Below are positions 23,601-33,963 of a stretch of DNA of 64,000 nt, piece by piece. Positions within the stretch are counted from its first letter, which is position 1; every line of letters begins with the position of its first letter. The notes beneath the pieces are model-generated. The model saw only the letters and a program-made list of their open reading frames with translations, was not told the DNA's origin and ran no database searches. Source of the DNA: Rhizophagus clarus (Eukaryota; Glomeromycota; Glomeromycetes; Glomerales; Glomeraceae); the NCBI GenBank assembly GCA_015698045.1, contig BLAL01000220.1, positions 1 to 64,000 on the forward strand. Reading direction: 5' to 3'. The position numbers and the translations under genes were made by a program.

Positions 23601-24010
23601 GCTGTTTCTGTGTTAACTTCCGTTTTAAAAAAAAATTTGGGGTGTGGGGTAAATTTTTTGGCGAGAGAGCATCAAAAATAGAAACAATCAAATTGATTGA
23701 TTTTATAGGATTTTTGATTCATAACTGTTTCCAGAAGTGATTCGTGTGGCGTGTAAGTTTCACATTATTTAATTCTGCAGAAAAAAACTTTGCTCAATGA
23801 TATCTATGCAAATGACAATTATTATATAAAAAAGTTATTACGTTCGTTTCTGGTAATGCTGGTTTTAAGATAACTTTATTTGGTACCTTATTAGTCTTAT
23901 TCCATGAAAGTTAACACAATTCATATTAAATGTTTATAGAAAACGGGGGTATTTTTAATCTTATAATATTGTAAAATAATCATATGTTTAATTCCTTAGA
24001 AAAAAAATTA
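20641..24010. other. Gene-poor, extremely AT-rich DNA
   Basis: I find no supported gene in this 3.4 kb. It is mainly A/T homopolymers and TA-rich stretches. ORFs such as 20920-21102 are low-complexity by-products. The less AT-rich part at 23000-23800 has two occurrences of TATAAACCTAA (~23020 and ~23262) but no recognisable coding content. Confidence 0.45.
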
Positions 24011-24014
24011 GATT

Positions 24015-24335
24015 TTAGATTTTTTTTAAAAGTTTCTGTTTCTTTGAGTTAGAACTCAGATCGTCAAAAATCATAACTAATCCCAATTCTTTTTTCGTCT
24101 CGGAAGGTTTGGGAATTACTGCAGATGCTGGTTGGACCGAATTTAAAATTCTATAATCATTTGCGTATTCAATGAAAGAATTTTTCAATTCGTTGGGTAA
24201 GGATCTCCATAGCTCGCCAGCTTTCGCCATTCTTTTTTGTGGCGACAAATTCGGATATTCTTTTACTAAAATTTTTTTGTAAAATTGATAAAAGACAATA
24301 TAGCCATTCGGAGACCTTTTTTCTTTTGACGCCAT
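24015..24335 (-). CDS. HMG-box protein, MATA_HMG type
   Basis: 106-residue intact frame from ATG at 24335. After MASKEK, an HMG box covers about residues 7-62: RSPNGYIVFYQFYKK, KEYPNLSPQKRMAKAGELWR, LPNELKNSFIEYANDY. The pattern (PNGYI helix 1, P..S...+...A..W. helix 2, K..F...A..Y helix 3) fits the sequence-specific MATA-type HMG domain found in fungal mating-type and sex-related regulators. The remaining ~40 residues are Ser/Lys-rich with no motif. Such small single-domain HMG proteins are numerous in Rhizophagus genomes, so this need not be a mating-type gene. No homeodomain neighbour is seen. A TA/TGTA microsatellite lies just upstream of the start. Confidence 0.88.
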   Translation of the reverse strand: MASKEKRSPNGYIVFYQFYKKILVKEYPNLSPQKRMAKAGELWRSLPNELKNSFIEYANDYRILNSVQPASAVIPKPSETKKELGLVMIFDDLSSNSKKQKLLKKI

Positions 24336-24340
24336 TTCTT

Positions 24341-24377
24341 AATATATATATATATATGTATGTATGTATGTATGTAT
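24341..24377. repeat. Microsatellite (TA)8 then (TGTA)5
   Basis: Simple repeat starting 5 bp upstream of the HMG-box start codon (which is on the minus strand), so it lies in the 5' leader or core promoter. Length changes here could alter expression. Confidence 0.95.
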
Positions 24378-25445
24378 ATTTTTTTTAGGAAAAGAAAAAG
24401 ATATAATAATAAAATAATAACAAATTATTCTCCCTGGGATGAAAATTTCTAACTAACTTATTTATCCTACTTAAAAAAAATCAAGGTGGATTTAAAATAT
24501 TTCGAAATACGAAGATCTGAATTGCTCCAGAAGGAGCATAAACATATATATTTAGTGAACGGTTTATTCGAATTTGAAATTTTGGAGTGAGTAGACACTA
24601 AGCAATCAAATGAGAAAAAACTACACATATATATACTTTCTAAAATTTCTTAGAATCTTTTATTAGAAAGGTTTTTTTGGCCAGAGATTCTCAGTCTATT
24701 TTTTTATGGATTTGATTAAACGACAAGAAAGGTCGGTCAATTCTGTATGATCGCAGATAATGCATGCAACTTATCATTTTCTGGCAATAAATGGACTTAT
24801 TCTAGAAAATATAGGTTGTAAACTAATTATTTTTATTTATTTATTCATTTTTTATAATACATTATCACTATTAGATGTTACGTTAAAATCATTAATTGGT
24901 TCAAATTATTCTTTGTTGTGATTTTTAATTTTAAAAAATATATATTATGTTGTTACGCCTATATATATAAAATAATGGTTTAAATTCCTGATGTTACTGT
25001 AAGTGATATGTTTAATATTAAATTGAAATTGTTAGTTGTTAGTTTTAATATGTAGATTACGTCCCGGAAATTAAGAACCAAATCTGGTTAGTTTAGATCA
25101 AGACATGTGAACAATCATCATTGTCAGGGTTCCCAAACAATTATGCAACTTAACAGAATCATTGTTTCAGTTCTCGGAGTATTTTTATATAATTAAAGAA
25201 AATGTAAAATATGTTCTCAAAAGTCAATTGTAATGACATCAAAATGTTCGATTTAAACTGCATTAAACTTCTTTGATTTAAATTATTAATAGCTTTTTTT
25301 TCACATGAAAAAAAAAGTACTTTCATATGCTCTAGTTATTGTCGATGCCTTCCTTCTTATCTCTTGGAGCAAATTCCGGATTAAATAAAATAAATAGTTT
25401 GCGAAAGTTTATATTGTACGGAAGATTGACCATTCTAGAAATTGT
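24378..25445. other. Intergenic, upstream of the HMG-box gene
   Basis: No coding region or element recognised. Several short inverted motifs and poly-A/T runs only. Confidence 0.4.
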
Positions 25446-25449
25446 CCTG

Positions 25450-26065
25450 TTTTAATCTTTTAAACGTAAAAAAACAACAATTGTATTAGAAGACTTAATT
25501 CAGCGGTAATTATATTCGATTTTTTTTGCAGTCCATTAACTTTACTCCTAACATTTTTGTAAATAAATAAGTCATAAAAGATAAGGCTATAAGAAGTTCC
25601 TTTTATCAGTTTATGTCGTTCCCAATTCTTACGTAACTCCCCTTTTACCATAAAATGTTCATTTTTCTTTATATTAACTGAAAATACTAAATTTGCCGAA
25701 GAAATGTAATCAATATTAAGCTGTTCCTTAATATTTATAATAACGAGTATACAGTCCCTTCACCTCGCCAATTTTTTATAAAATTTAAATCATAGAAACT
25801 GCTATTCCGTACCTTTGTGATAATATTATTTTCCGGATGTCCATGACGAAGTGATGTTATGTACCAATGACACTTCGGACTTAACTGTTTCGATAAAATA
25901 TTCCCCATAACCAGTATATCATAAATTAATTTAATTATATTCATAAATCACTTTATTCAGAAGTTTTCTCTAAAAATTTTAGCTTTATGACCATCGCTAT
26001 TAATTTTAGATATGATTGGAAATCTTCTCTGTCTGAAAAAGCTATATGTGGCGGCCAAATTTTAA
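25450..26065 (-). pseudogene. Broken coding region of unknown family
   Basis: Minus strand from ~26065: KLKIWPPHIAFSDREDFQSY, LKLIAMVIKLKFLEKTSE, stop. Then 25944-25735 gives MNIIKLIYDILVMGNILSKQ, LSPKCHWYITSLRHGHPENN and FYDLNFIKNWRGEG. Then from ~25722 EQLNIDYISSANLVFSVNIK, NEHFMVKGELRKNWERHKLI and KGTSYSLIFYDLFIYKNVRS. Three protein-like blocks lie in order in different frames with much higher complexity than the surroundings, so this is probably one decayed gene. I cannot name the family. Confidence 0.45.
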
Positions 26066-26722
26066 GCTTTAAAAATATTATATAATTACCTCTATCTAAA
26101 TTAATTCATTAAATCATATTTAGAAAAAACTTGACAAAATATTGCAATAAATTAATTAATTTCAACAATTTCATTATTTAATTACTATTTTAACTTTGAC
26201 TTTAATAAATAAATATTAAAAAATAAGAATATCATATTCTCTAATAGCTTTTTATAACTTTCTTTATGAATAATATTTAATTAAAAATATAAGCTTTTTT
26301 TTGGACTAAAGGCATTGGTATACGCATATATTTTATTAATCAGTTTCAAATAATCACATGTTGAAAATATTGATATGCTCCCAACCCAGAGGTCATTCCT
26401 ATCAATCCACTTAAAAAAATATAAGCTAAAATGTCTATTAGTAATAATTAAAAATTATATATTGAATATTAATCTTTATTATAGTATAAATTAATTACTA
26501 TTTTATAAATTAGCCTTTTAAATTTAAGCACTTTTTACTCCTTTAAAAATTGATACAATTTGCTTAAATTCTAATTATCATATCTAAAATTAATTCAATT
26601 TGCTAAAATTCAAGTTATGACTTTATTAAAAAAAATTTAAAATTATAATATAACAAAAACTTATTTTATAAATATTAGTGCCTAATATATATATAAATAT
26701 CAAATATATATTATAAATATAA
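26066..26722. other. AT-rich intergenic
   Basis: No gene or element recognised between the coding relic and the hAT-type MITE. Confidence 0.4.
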
Positions 26723-26730
26723 AAAATATA

Positions 26731-26988
26731 CTTTGATTGTTATTTTAGTATCCAGTGATTATAAAATAATAAATCAAAGCTCATTCTAATCCTTTTAATA
26801 AAACAAGTTGAATGGTAGTAATTACACATGTTTAGGTATTATAAATACTAAGCAATTTAGAAATTTGGGCTTTTTTATTTACATTTTACTAAATATCTTG
26901 ACATCTATCATTCAATTCACAGTATTAAAAGAATTCAAATGAGCTTTAATTCAATATTTTATGACTACTGGATACTAAGATAGCAAAG
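26731..26988. mobile_element. 258-bp hAT-type MITE
   Basis: Left arm CTTTGATTGTTATTTTAGTA + TCCAG is matched by the reverse complement of the right end (CTTTGCTATCTTAGTATCCA), and both continue into AAAGCTCATT. The 8 bases outside are AAAATATA on both sides (26723-26730 and 26989-26996). The flank is low-complexity, so the target duplication counts for less than at 16682, but the paired arms are clear. Confidence 0.75.
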
Positions 26989-26996
26989 AAAATATA

Positions 26997-27635
26997 ATTT
27001 ATTAATTTATAATATATTTAATCATACTTAACAAAAATCCATCAAAAAATTATATATATGACTTGGCCTATTATATAAACTTTATAATATATTTTTATAA
27101 AATTTAAATTATATTTTTAAATTTAAAAAAAATCAATTATATAAAATAATTATATAAGTATTATATATATTTTTTTTTTTTTTTTTTTTTAATGATTTAT
27201 ATATGTTTTTATTGATATTTAGTTCATATATCATATAAACAATTTATTAGAAGCTATATCCACCCTGACCTGCAGAATACGATCATCAAAATTATAAGTA
27301 TTATATATTGAAATATTATGGTTTTATAATAATTATAGAAATTTTTAACTTTTATTACTATTTTATTATAAATACTTTATATAATTATTTTAATATATAA
27401 GTAATAAAATACAATTATAAACAAATAATAATATACTGTTTTTTAATAAGTTATATAATACATTAAGATATTACATAATATTAGTTATTTAATATTTTGT
27501 TTTAAAAATCATGCATATTATATAATATATAAAATATTAATTATATAGTCTAAATTATATATAAAGTTGAAATTAAAGTCAAAATAATCAAAATTATGTC
27601 ATAATTATATAATTTTTATAATTATAATTTAATAT
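26997..27635. other. AT-rich intergenic with T20 run
   Basis: Includes a poly-T run at ~27171-27190. No coding content is seen. Confidence 0.45.
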
Positions 27636-27985
27636 CAAATTTTAAATGTGAATAACTCTATTAATATTGATACTACAAATATTTACAGATATGTGATAGA
27701 ATTCTTTCAATGGGCTAAATCTAACTGCATAAAGTTTATAAAAATCAAATTACTAAATGTGAAGATTGTTAATTTTGAATTTTAATATTATTATTTATTA
27801 TAAGATTATTTAATATTAAATTTTAAATGTAAATAATTCTATTAATACTGATGCTACAAATATACAACACATATCATTAGATTTCTTTCGATAAGTTAAA
27901 TTCAACTATATAAAGATCATAAAAATTAAATTACTAAATACAGTATTCATTAACTTTAAATTTAATATTATTATTTACTATAAAA
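27636..27985. repeat. ~175-bp tandem duplication, member of a dispersed family
   Basis: AATATCAAATTTTAAATGTG... at 27640 and AATATTAAATTTTAAATGTA... at 27815 align over ~170 bp. Both include ACTCTATTAATATTGAT, GCTACAAATAT and AATCAAATTACTAAAT. Related sequence occurs in reverse orientation near 39095-39290 and 62560-62740 (CATCAATATTGATAGAGTTA; TCAATATTGACAGAGTTATT). This is a low-copy dispersed repeat. Confidence 0.7.
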
Positions 27986-27989
27986 TCAT

Positions 27990-28606
27990 ATAATTATAAT
28001 ATAATTTTGATTATTTTGATTTTTAAAAAAGTAGGAAATGGGTAGATTTAGTTTTCCTGATCTTTTGTATACTTTTCTATTTTTTTTTAGAAATAAAAGC
28101 ACTTGTTTTGACTAAAAAAAAAAAAAATTTTTAAAAAAATCTAAATCAAAATTATTTTGACTATATTTTAGAGGTTAAAATTAATTAATTTTAGTTTCAT
28201 ATATAGTTTAAATATCTAATAATCTTTTTAAGTTTTTTTTTTTATTTTTTTATTTTTTCTATTTTTTTTAATTTTATTTTTTTTCATTTTCCTTTCTTTT
28301 ACATTTTTTTTCCTTTCATTTTTTTCTTATTTTTCAACTTTTTTTTTTTTTATATTAGTAAATTAAATTGATATAAATCAATATATTAAAAAAAATATTG
28401 AAAATACAAGATCCTACTTACTTCTAATAAAAGTCATTCGAATTATAAAGTAAAATTTATATCAAAATTAAATTTTAGGTTACTTAATAGCTAGTAAGGG
28501 TAAAATTATATATATAATAAATAAAAATCTTTAGACTTATAAAGTAAAATCAAAAGAGGTTTCCAGTTCTATAAAGTAAAATTAAATATTAATCCATATA
28601 GGTTTC
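27990..28606. other. Low-complexity T-rich DNA
   Basis: Long poly-T/poly-A tracts (28080-28370). At ~28400-28440, ATCCTACTTACTTCTAATAA is the reverse-complement relative of TTATTAGAAGTAAGCAGAGT at ~43062, another dispersed repeat pair. Confidence 0.5.
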
Positions 28607-28689
28607 AGTATATGGGGTTTTTGCAATAGAAAGGTACGAATCTCAAAAAAAAAAAAAAATTTAATTAATACACTAGTCAAAATCGATGC

Positions 28690-29045
28690 TATCGGGTACA
28701 TATCGGGTACATATCGGGTACCTGATATGTACCCGATATGTGTGAAATATGTGTATGCTATTTAATAATACTACACATATCGGGTACCCGATATGTACCC
28801 GTCGGATGCAGAAAATCGGTGACATATAACGTACATATCGGGTACATTTCTCATACATATTGGGTAGTTAAATATCGGTTACATATCATAGATTTATTGG
28901 GTACCCGATATATTTTAAAAAAATATCAGACAGATATTATACACTTATCGGATAGTGCTAATAAGTATCCTATATATACCCGATATGTATCCTATTTGTA
29001 TTTGAAATATAAGCATAATTTCATAATTTTCACACATATCGGATA
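28690..29045. promoter_or_regulatory. Left subterminal ATCGGGTAC repeat cluster
   Basis: About a dozen copies of ATCGGGTAC, GTACCCGAT or one-mismatch forms occur in both orientations, several as full palindromes (e.g. ~28777-28796). The spacing and palindromy suit a dimeric DNA-binding protein. The apparent ORFs here are artefacts of the repeat. Confidence 0.75.
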
Positions 29046-29289
29046 GCCGAAAAGTATAGCATTTATGGGCATTAATAGTAGTAGATTTATAATTTAAATA
29101 CAATTGTAATTTAAAAGTAATTTAATTCATTTAATTGTAATTACTGAAAGTTTTATTTATATTTTCAATCGATAATAAAAAAAAATATTATACAAAAAAT
29201 ATTATAAAAAAAATTCACTACTCTTTACACAAATTTACAATTAATGTTCACTTGTTTGCTTGTTTTCATTTCATTATATCTATTTAATT

Positions 29290-30175
29290 TGAAAGAAAGT
29301 AAAATGTTAGTAATAAAAGTGTTAGTATGAATATTAGTAGAAGTGTTAGCAAAAGAAAAGGAACGTTAATAAAAAAATTTTTACATTAGAAAGTGATAGT
29401 ATTAATGTTAGTATGAAAGTTAGTAGAAGTAGAAAAGGAACGTCAATAAAAAAAAATATAAAGTATAAGTATTAATGTTAGTGTTAATGTTAGTAGAAGT
29501 GTTAGTAAAAGTAAGGAATAAAAAATGTTTAACAGTAGAACATTGTTAGTAGGAACGTTAGTAGGAGGAAACACATTAGAAAAAAATATTAATAAGAGTG
29601 TTAACAGGATGGAAAAAGAAATTTCAACAAAAAATGTACCTTTGTATTTATTTTTTAGAAAAACCAATAAAGTAAAAAACTCGATAGTAGAACATTGTTT
29701 AGGACGTTAGTGAGAAGAAATACGTTTGGAAAAATATATTAATAAGAGTGTTAAGAATAACATAATAATGGGAAAAGAAATTTCAACAAAAAATATACCT
29801 TTATCTTTATTTTTTAGACAAAAACAATAAAGTAAAAATTTGAGAGAGAGAGAAAAAAGTTTTGAAAAAAAAAAAACGATAAATAAATAATTAAATCGTG
29901 ATCGTGCAATCACATGATCAACAAAATTATCAATTTTTATTGGTTATTTGGGTAATATTATAAATAACATAATAATGGGAAAAGAAATTTCAACAAAAAA
30001 TATACCTTTATCTTTATTTTTTAGACAAAACAATAAAGTAAAAATTTGAGAGAGAGAGAAAAAGTTTTTGAAAAAAAAAAAAAAAATACGATAAATAAAT
30101 AATTAAACCATGATCGTACAATCACATGATCAACAAAATTATCAATTTTTATTGGTTATTTGGGTAATATTATAT
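29290..30175. repeat. GTTAGTA-rich tandem repeats and 207-bp tandem duplication
   Basis: 29290-29580 is built from GTTAGTAGAAGTGTTAGTAA-like units. 29755-29958 and 29963-30170 are nearly identical copies of one block (AACATAATAATGGGAAAAGA ... GTGATCGTGCAATCACATGA ... TTGGTTATTTGGGTAATATT). A partial third copy precedes them near 29605-29700. Confidence 0.85.
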
Positions 30176-30992
30176 TCAGCCACATCAGCCACAAAATCGG
30201 TCACCTATCGAATACACAAGTCAATATTAGCGAAGCAGCACAAACTTGATTATTCACTATTCGTGCTCAACTTGAGTTGATAAAATTATTAAAAAATCAC
30301 TGATTTTATTAAATTTATCAGAATTTTTATACCTAATTAAAGATGATTAAATTAAGTTTTACTACCGATTTCATTATAACGTTACCAACTTTTTTGTTAA
30401 TCTTGGATATTTTATTTGGAATTTAAATTGTTCGCTTTGAACTCGAGTTGAACTCGAGTTCAACTCGAGTTTAACTCGTTCGCTCAAGATCTTTGTGTAA
30501 TGTATTGTAGATCCGTAATTGTTTTATTTGTAGTCTATAATTGGCAAAAGCTTATTATAAACCAAAATAAAAAACACTATTTATTTACGTATCTGTATTA
30601 TTAGATTTTACCTTTTTTAGATTTGATATATAATTAAAAAAAAGACCTTTATCTTGATATTTTGGAACCACGATCATAACAATTGAGTTTAGGTCAAGTT
30701 TAACTTGTTTATTGTGATTGATTGTATTGTAGATCCGTATCTGTATTATAATTAATATAAAGAAGACAGATCATAACAATCATGACATATTTGAGAAATT
30801 AGAACAATTTTCGTAAATGTTCTTGAAGGGTAATTAATATAATAATACAAGGTGATAAAAAATTGTTTATAAAAAGAGGTTTCATCTTTTTTTTTTCTTA
30901 CAATAAATTTGTTATCGTTATTTTTATTATATATTCTTTTTCTTAAAATTTGTTGCCGTTATTTTTTATTATTATATATTCTTTTTCTTAAA
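30176..30992. other. Non-coding interior of CACTA element, 5' of the Myb/SANT-like gene
   Basis: Contains a cluster of AACTCGAGTT-type palindromes (30425-30470) and an imperfect duplication of CTTTTTCTTAAAAT just before the gene start (~30940 and ~30980). It is presumably the promoter region, by position. Confidence 0.45.
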
Positions 30993-31597
30993 ATGCCCGC
31001 AAATTGGACTGATGCAATAACTGAATATTTAATAAGATATAGGAGGTAAAAAATTAAATGAAAACTAATAAATAACTTTGATCATATTCTAGTTTTTTTT
31101 TCTCTTACGTTTCCTGATCTAAAAATTAAATAAATAATGTAAAGGAGAAGGAACAACTACTACCATGACATACCCGGGAGGGACCGCTCCGAATTCTGGG
31201 AGAGCCTAGCTCAAAGAATTCGGAAACGGTTCCGCGTGAGGTTCACTGGCCAACAGGTAGAAAGAAAGTGGAGAAACTTGGTCAGGAATTTTAATGTTAG
31301 TAAAATAATAATAAATCATAAAAAAAAATAAAAAAAATAAAAAATTAATAGTATTAACATTTTTAGAATTTCTGTGAATGGAGGAATGGTGCGCGAAATG
31401 GAAGGTGGTCCCGGGAAGGAGAAAGATATTATAGGCAGTTCCGCACAAGGTTTTGGGATAGACCTGGTAATTATTAAGAATTTTTTTAATTTATATTTAA
31501 GTTATTTAAGTTCTAAATTTATATATATTTCTTAGGGAACCATCACAGTCGTAGGCGGCGTAGAAACACTGCGCATCAGCGGCCTCGGAATCCGTAA
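30993..31597 (+). CDS. Myb/SANT-like DNA-binding protein inside CACTA element (TnpA-like role?)
   Basis: Four exons with consistent phases: 30993-31045, 31145-31295, 31367-31466, 31536-31597, giving 121 residues. The protein opens MPANWTDAITEYLIRYRR. It continues HDIPGRDRSEFWESLAQRIR and VRFTGQQVERKWRNLVRNFN (W...L, FW..LA..I, T..QVE.KWRNLVR), the tri-helical Myb/SANT-like pattern. It ends in Trp/Arg-rich WSREGERYYRQFRTRFW and a strongly basic tail (HHSRRRRRN). The first intron begins GTAAAA. The exon 2 acceptor is ambiguous by 3 nt (AAGGAG). GC content of exons 2-4 is far above the surroundings. Its place between two clusters of subterminal repeats suggests that it binds those repeats, as TnpA does in plant CACTA elements. 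That role is inference; the domain call rests on pattern alone. Confidence 0.65.
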
Positions 31598-32300
31598 ATT
31601 ATATTTTTTTATTTTTATTTTTTTTTTATTTTGTATTTTTTATATTTTATTTTTATTTTTATTTTTTATTTATATTTTTATATTTTTATTATTTTTATTA
31701 TTATTATTTTTTATTTTTTATTATCTTTTATTATTATTATTTTTTATTAAATATATATATATTTTATATAGTCATCTAATTATTATTTTAATATTTTTAC
31801 TATTTTATAATTTAATTTAATATCGGCCTATATTCAATTGAAATTAAAAAATTCGACCTCAATTATGAGTAATTAAAGCTTATTATAATAAATTGCTTTT
31901 ATTCAATAAACATTCATTTTTTTTTTATTAAAGTATTAATTAAATAAACAATCTGTCGTCATATATTATATAATATATTGTAATGATGAAATATCCCCAA
32001 TAAATTTTTAAAAAAGGTACATTTAGGCGTGACAGATCTAATACCGCTGATTCTTCCAAAATGTTACTAAAATCTTTCCATAGATCAAATTGAGAGAACT
32101 AATCTATCAATTTACAATATAAAATCTTGAAATAATCTTTCACATTTTCAAAATACGTGATCAAACTCATTTTTGCTAAACTGCCGAAACCTTTTGGCGT
32201 TTACATGCAATAGTTTCGGCATTTTAATTTAATTTGACGATCATTGATTATCATGATCAATCTATTTTTACGGTTTTCTAAACCATAATTTTTTTTTTAT
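31598..32300. other. T-rich spacer between Myb/SANT-like gene and micro-exon array
   Basis: Mostly TTTTTATTTTT tracts. TGCCGAAAC and GTTTCGGCA at ~32183 and ~32212 form a 9-bp inverted repeat. This could be the 3' UTR or a long intron leading into the array. Confidence 0.4.
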
Positions 32301-32311
32301 TTTTTTTTTAG

Positions 32312-32960
32312 GTTGCTGGACTCCCGAACTTGGAATGTAAGTTGGAAGGGGTGGGGGGAATTTTTTTTTAATATTAAAGAAACGTTACTAACGTTTCTTT
32401 CTTTATTTTTTTTAGGTTGCCAGCCTTCTTGGACGAACTGGACTTGGGAAATGTAAGTTGGAAAGGGTGGTGATTTTTTTTTAATATTAAAGAAACGTTA
32501 CTAACGTTTCTTTCTTTATTTTTTTTAGGTTGCCGGCCTTCTTGGATGAACCAGACTTGGGAATGTAAGTTAGAAAGGGCGGGGGATTTTATTTTAATAT
32601 TAAAGAAACGTTACTAATATTTCTTTCTTTATTTTTTTTAGGTTGCCGGCCTTCTTGGACGAACCGGACTTGGGAATGTAAGTTGGAAAGGGTGGTGATT
32701 TTTTTTTAATGTTAAAGAAACGTTACTAACATTTCTTTCTTTATTTTTTTCAGATTGCTGGACTCCGGACTTGAAATGTAAGGAGAGAGGGAGGGATATT
32801 TTTTGAGTATTAAAGAAACAGTTTAAACGTTTCTTTTATTTATTTTAGGTTGCAGTTTCCCTTGTTCCTCTTGATCCTAACGTGATCACGATTAAGAAAA
32901 GTTTGAGCAAACTTTTCTTAAAATTGTATTATAAATGACTGTAACTTTTTTATTAATTTA
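32312..32960 (+). repeat. Micro-exon array A: five exon-like units plus a terminal exon
   Basis: Units of ~104-113 bp each hold a short segment preceded by poly-T plus AG and followed by GTAAG: 32312-32336 (25 nt), 32416-32452 (37), 32529-32564 (36), 32642-32677 (36), 32754-32777 (24). A last acceptor at 32848 leads to VAVSLVPLDPNVITIKKSLS-type coding and a stop near 32937, with AATAAA signals following. The 36-nt form encodes VAGLLGRTGLGN in phase 0. The intervening 'introns' carry GTAAGTT, a TACTAAC branch-point consensus embedded in the palindrome AAAGAAACGTTACTAACG + TTTCTTT, and a poly-T tract. Some copies have a stop or odd length in that frame. The array may be alternative 3' exons of the Myb/SANT-like gene, or a splice-competent repeat. 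Confidence 0.7.
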
Positions 32961-32969
32961 TTGTAATAA

Positions 32970-33192
32970 AATACGTAATAAAATAAAAATATTAACAATA
33001 ATAATTATACTTTTAAACACTTTACAAAAAATTTATAAACTTGATAATGCATTCAATAAATAAGACAATAAAAATTTTTTAACTACATTAAACGAATTAA
33101 AAATTTCTAAAAAGAAAAATCTATAAAGAAAGTAAACTCTAAAAAATTTCTTAATACGTTATATAATATGAAATCTAACGTATTAAAATTTG
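32970..33192. other. Spacer before right subterminal repeats
   Basis: A-rich, with several AATAAAA motifs that could be polyadenylation signals for the array transcript. Confidence 0.4.
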
Positions 33193-33410
33193 TATCACAT
33201 ATCGGGTACCCGATATGTGTAAGATAGAACTGTGCCCGATATATATTAAATAACATATCGGTGACCAATAGTTTAGATATCGGGGTCTTGGTAATTAGGC
33301 ATATTTTGAAGTGTAATAAATCGGGTACCCGATATGTAAAAATACCCGATATTTATCTGATTAGCCGCCGATATATAAGTCCCCGATATGTACCCGATAG
33401 AATTGATTTT
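33193..33410. promoter_or_regulatory. Right subterminal ATCGGGTAC repeat cluster
   Basis: Counterpart of 28690-29045: CACATATCGGGTACCCGATA at ~33197, AATCGGGTACCCGATATG at ~33319, plus CCCGATAT half-sites, ending with TACCCGATAG near the terminal repeat. Confidence 0.75.
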
Positions 33411-33963
33411 GACCAGTGATATTAAATTTACACTTATTTTAGTATAAAAAATATAATTAGCATATAAAGTAAATTTAAAAATTTTTTTAAGTTTCGTATC
33501 TTTCTATTGCAAAGACCCCCATATAATAAAATAAAATTATTTATAAATTTTGTTATTTATCTTATATTTATATATACCAAATTTACAGTGTGTAACAAAA
33601 AAAATTGGAATATCATTTTTGTAATAAAAATGCAAATTGTATACTCAAAATTAATCCAATTTACATTATGTAAATTGTATAATAAACCCATGACCAAGAT
33701 CCACACTATGATATCTTTTATAGTTATAAACACTTTATTATTTTTTGAAAGATTTAGCAATAAACATTTACCTTCAAACAGAAAAATATAGCAAAAAAAT
33801 ATTTTAAGTTTATAAACTATTTTTGAATTAAATTTAATTTAAAAACATTCAAATATTATCAAGAATAATGTAAAAAAGTTAGTGTCAAAAAATCAGCAGT
33901 ATGGAAACAATCATGATAAAATGATGGGAATTTTATTCTTCAAATTTTCTTAATTCTGGTATA

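Larger units (their letters stand above)
28671..33418. mobile_element. 4.75-kb CACTA-ended transposon, 3-bp ATA target duplication
   Basis: Starts CACTAGTCAAAATC and ends with the reverse complement of CACTGGTCAAAATC. The flanking trinucleotide is ATA on both sides (28668-28670, 33419-33421). CACTR termini with a 3-bp duplication define the CACTA/En-Spm group. Both ends carry dense subterminal copies of ATCGGGTAC and its palindrome ATATCGGGTACCCGATAT (28690-29045 and 33193-33410), the usual docking layout for a CACTA accessory protein. No DDE transposase is inside. The contents are a four-exon Myb/SANT-like gene, a micro-exon array, and non-coding repeats. It is therefore non-autonomous and would depend on a Tnp2/Plavaka-class enzyme, such as the one whose relic lies at 3.4-7.5 kb (inference). 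Confidence 0.85.
28607..33530. repeat. Older inverted-repeat element split by the CACTA insertion
   Basis: TATATGGGGTTTTTGCAATA at ~28611, continuing GAAAGGTACGAA, is mirrored at ~33497-33528 (reverse complement TATATGGGGGTCTTTGCAAT, GAAAGATACGAA). These arms lie just outside the ATA target duplication of the CACTA-ended element. That element appears to have inserted into the centre of a pre-existing small fold-back element. Confidence 0.65.

Noticed and set aside
28673-29046. Overlapping ORFs on both strands (61 and 102 codons)
   Set aside because: They follow the palindromic ATCGGGTAC subterminal repeats and have repeat-derived composition.
33507-33791. 94-codon ORF and its antisense partner
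   Set aside because: They lie across the Tc1-like TIR and its AT-rich interior, with no motif and overlapping ORFs on both strands.
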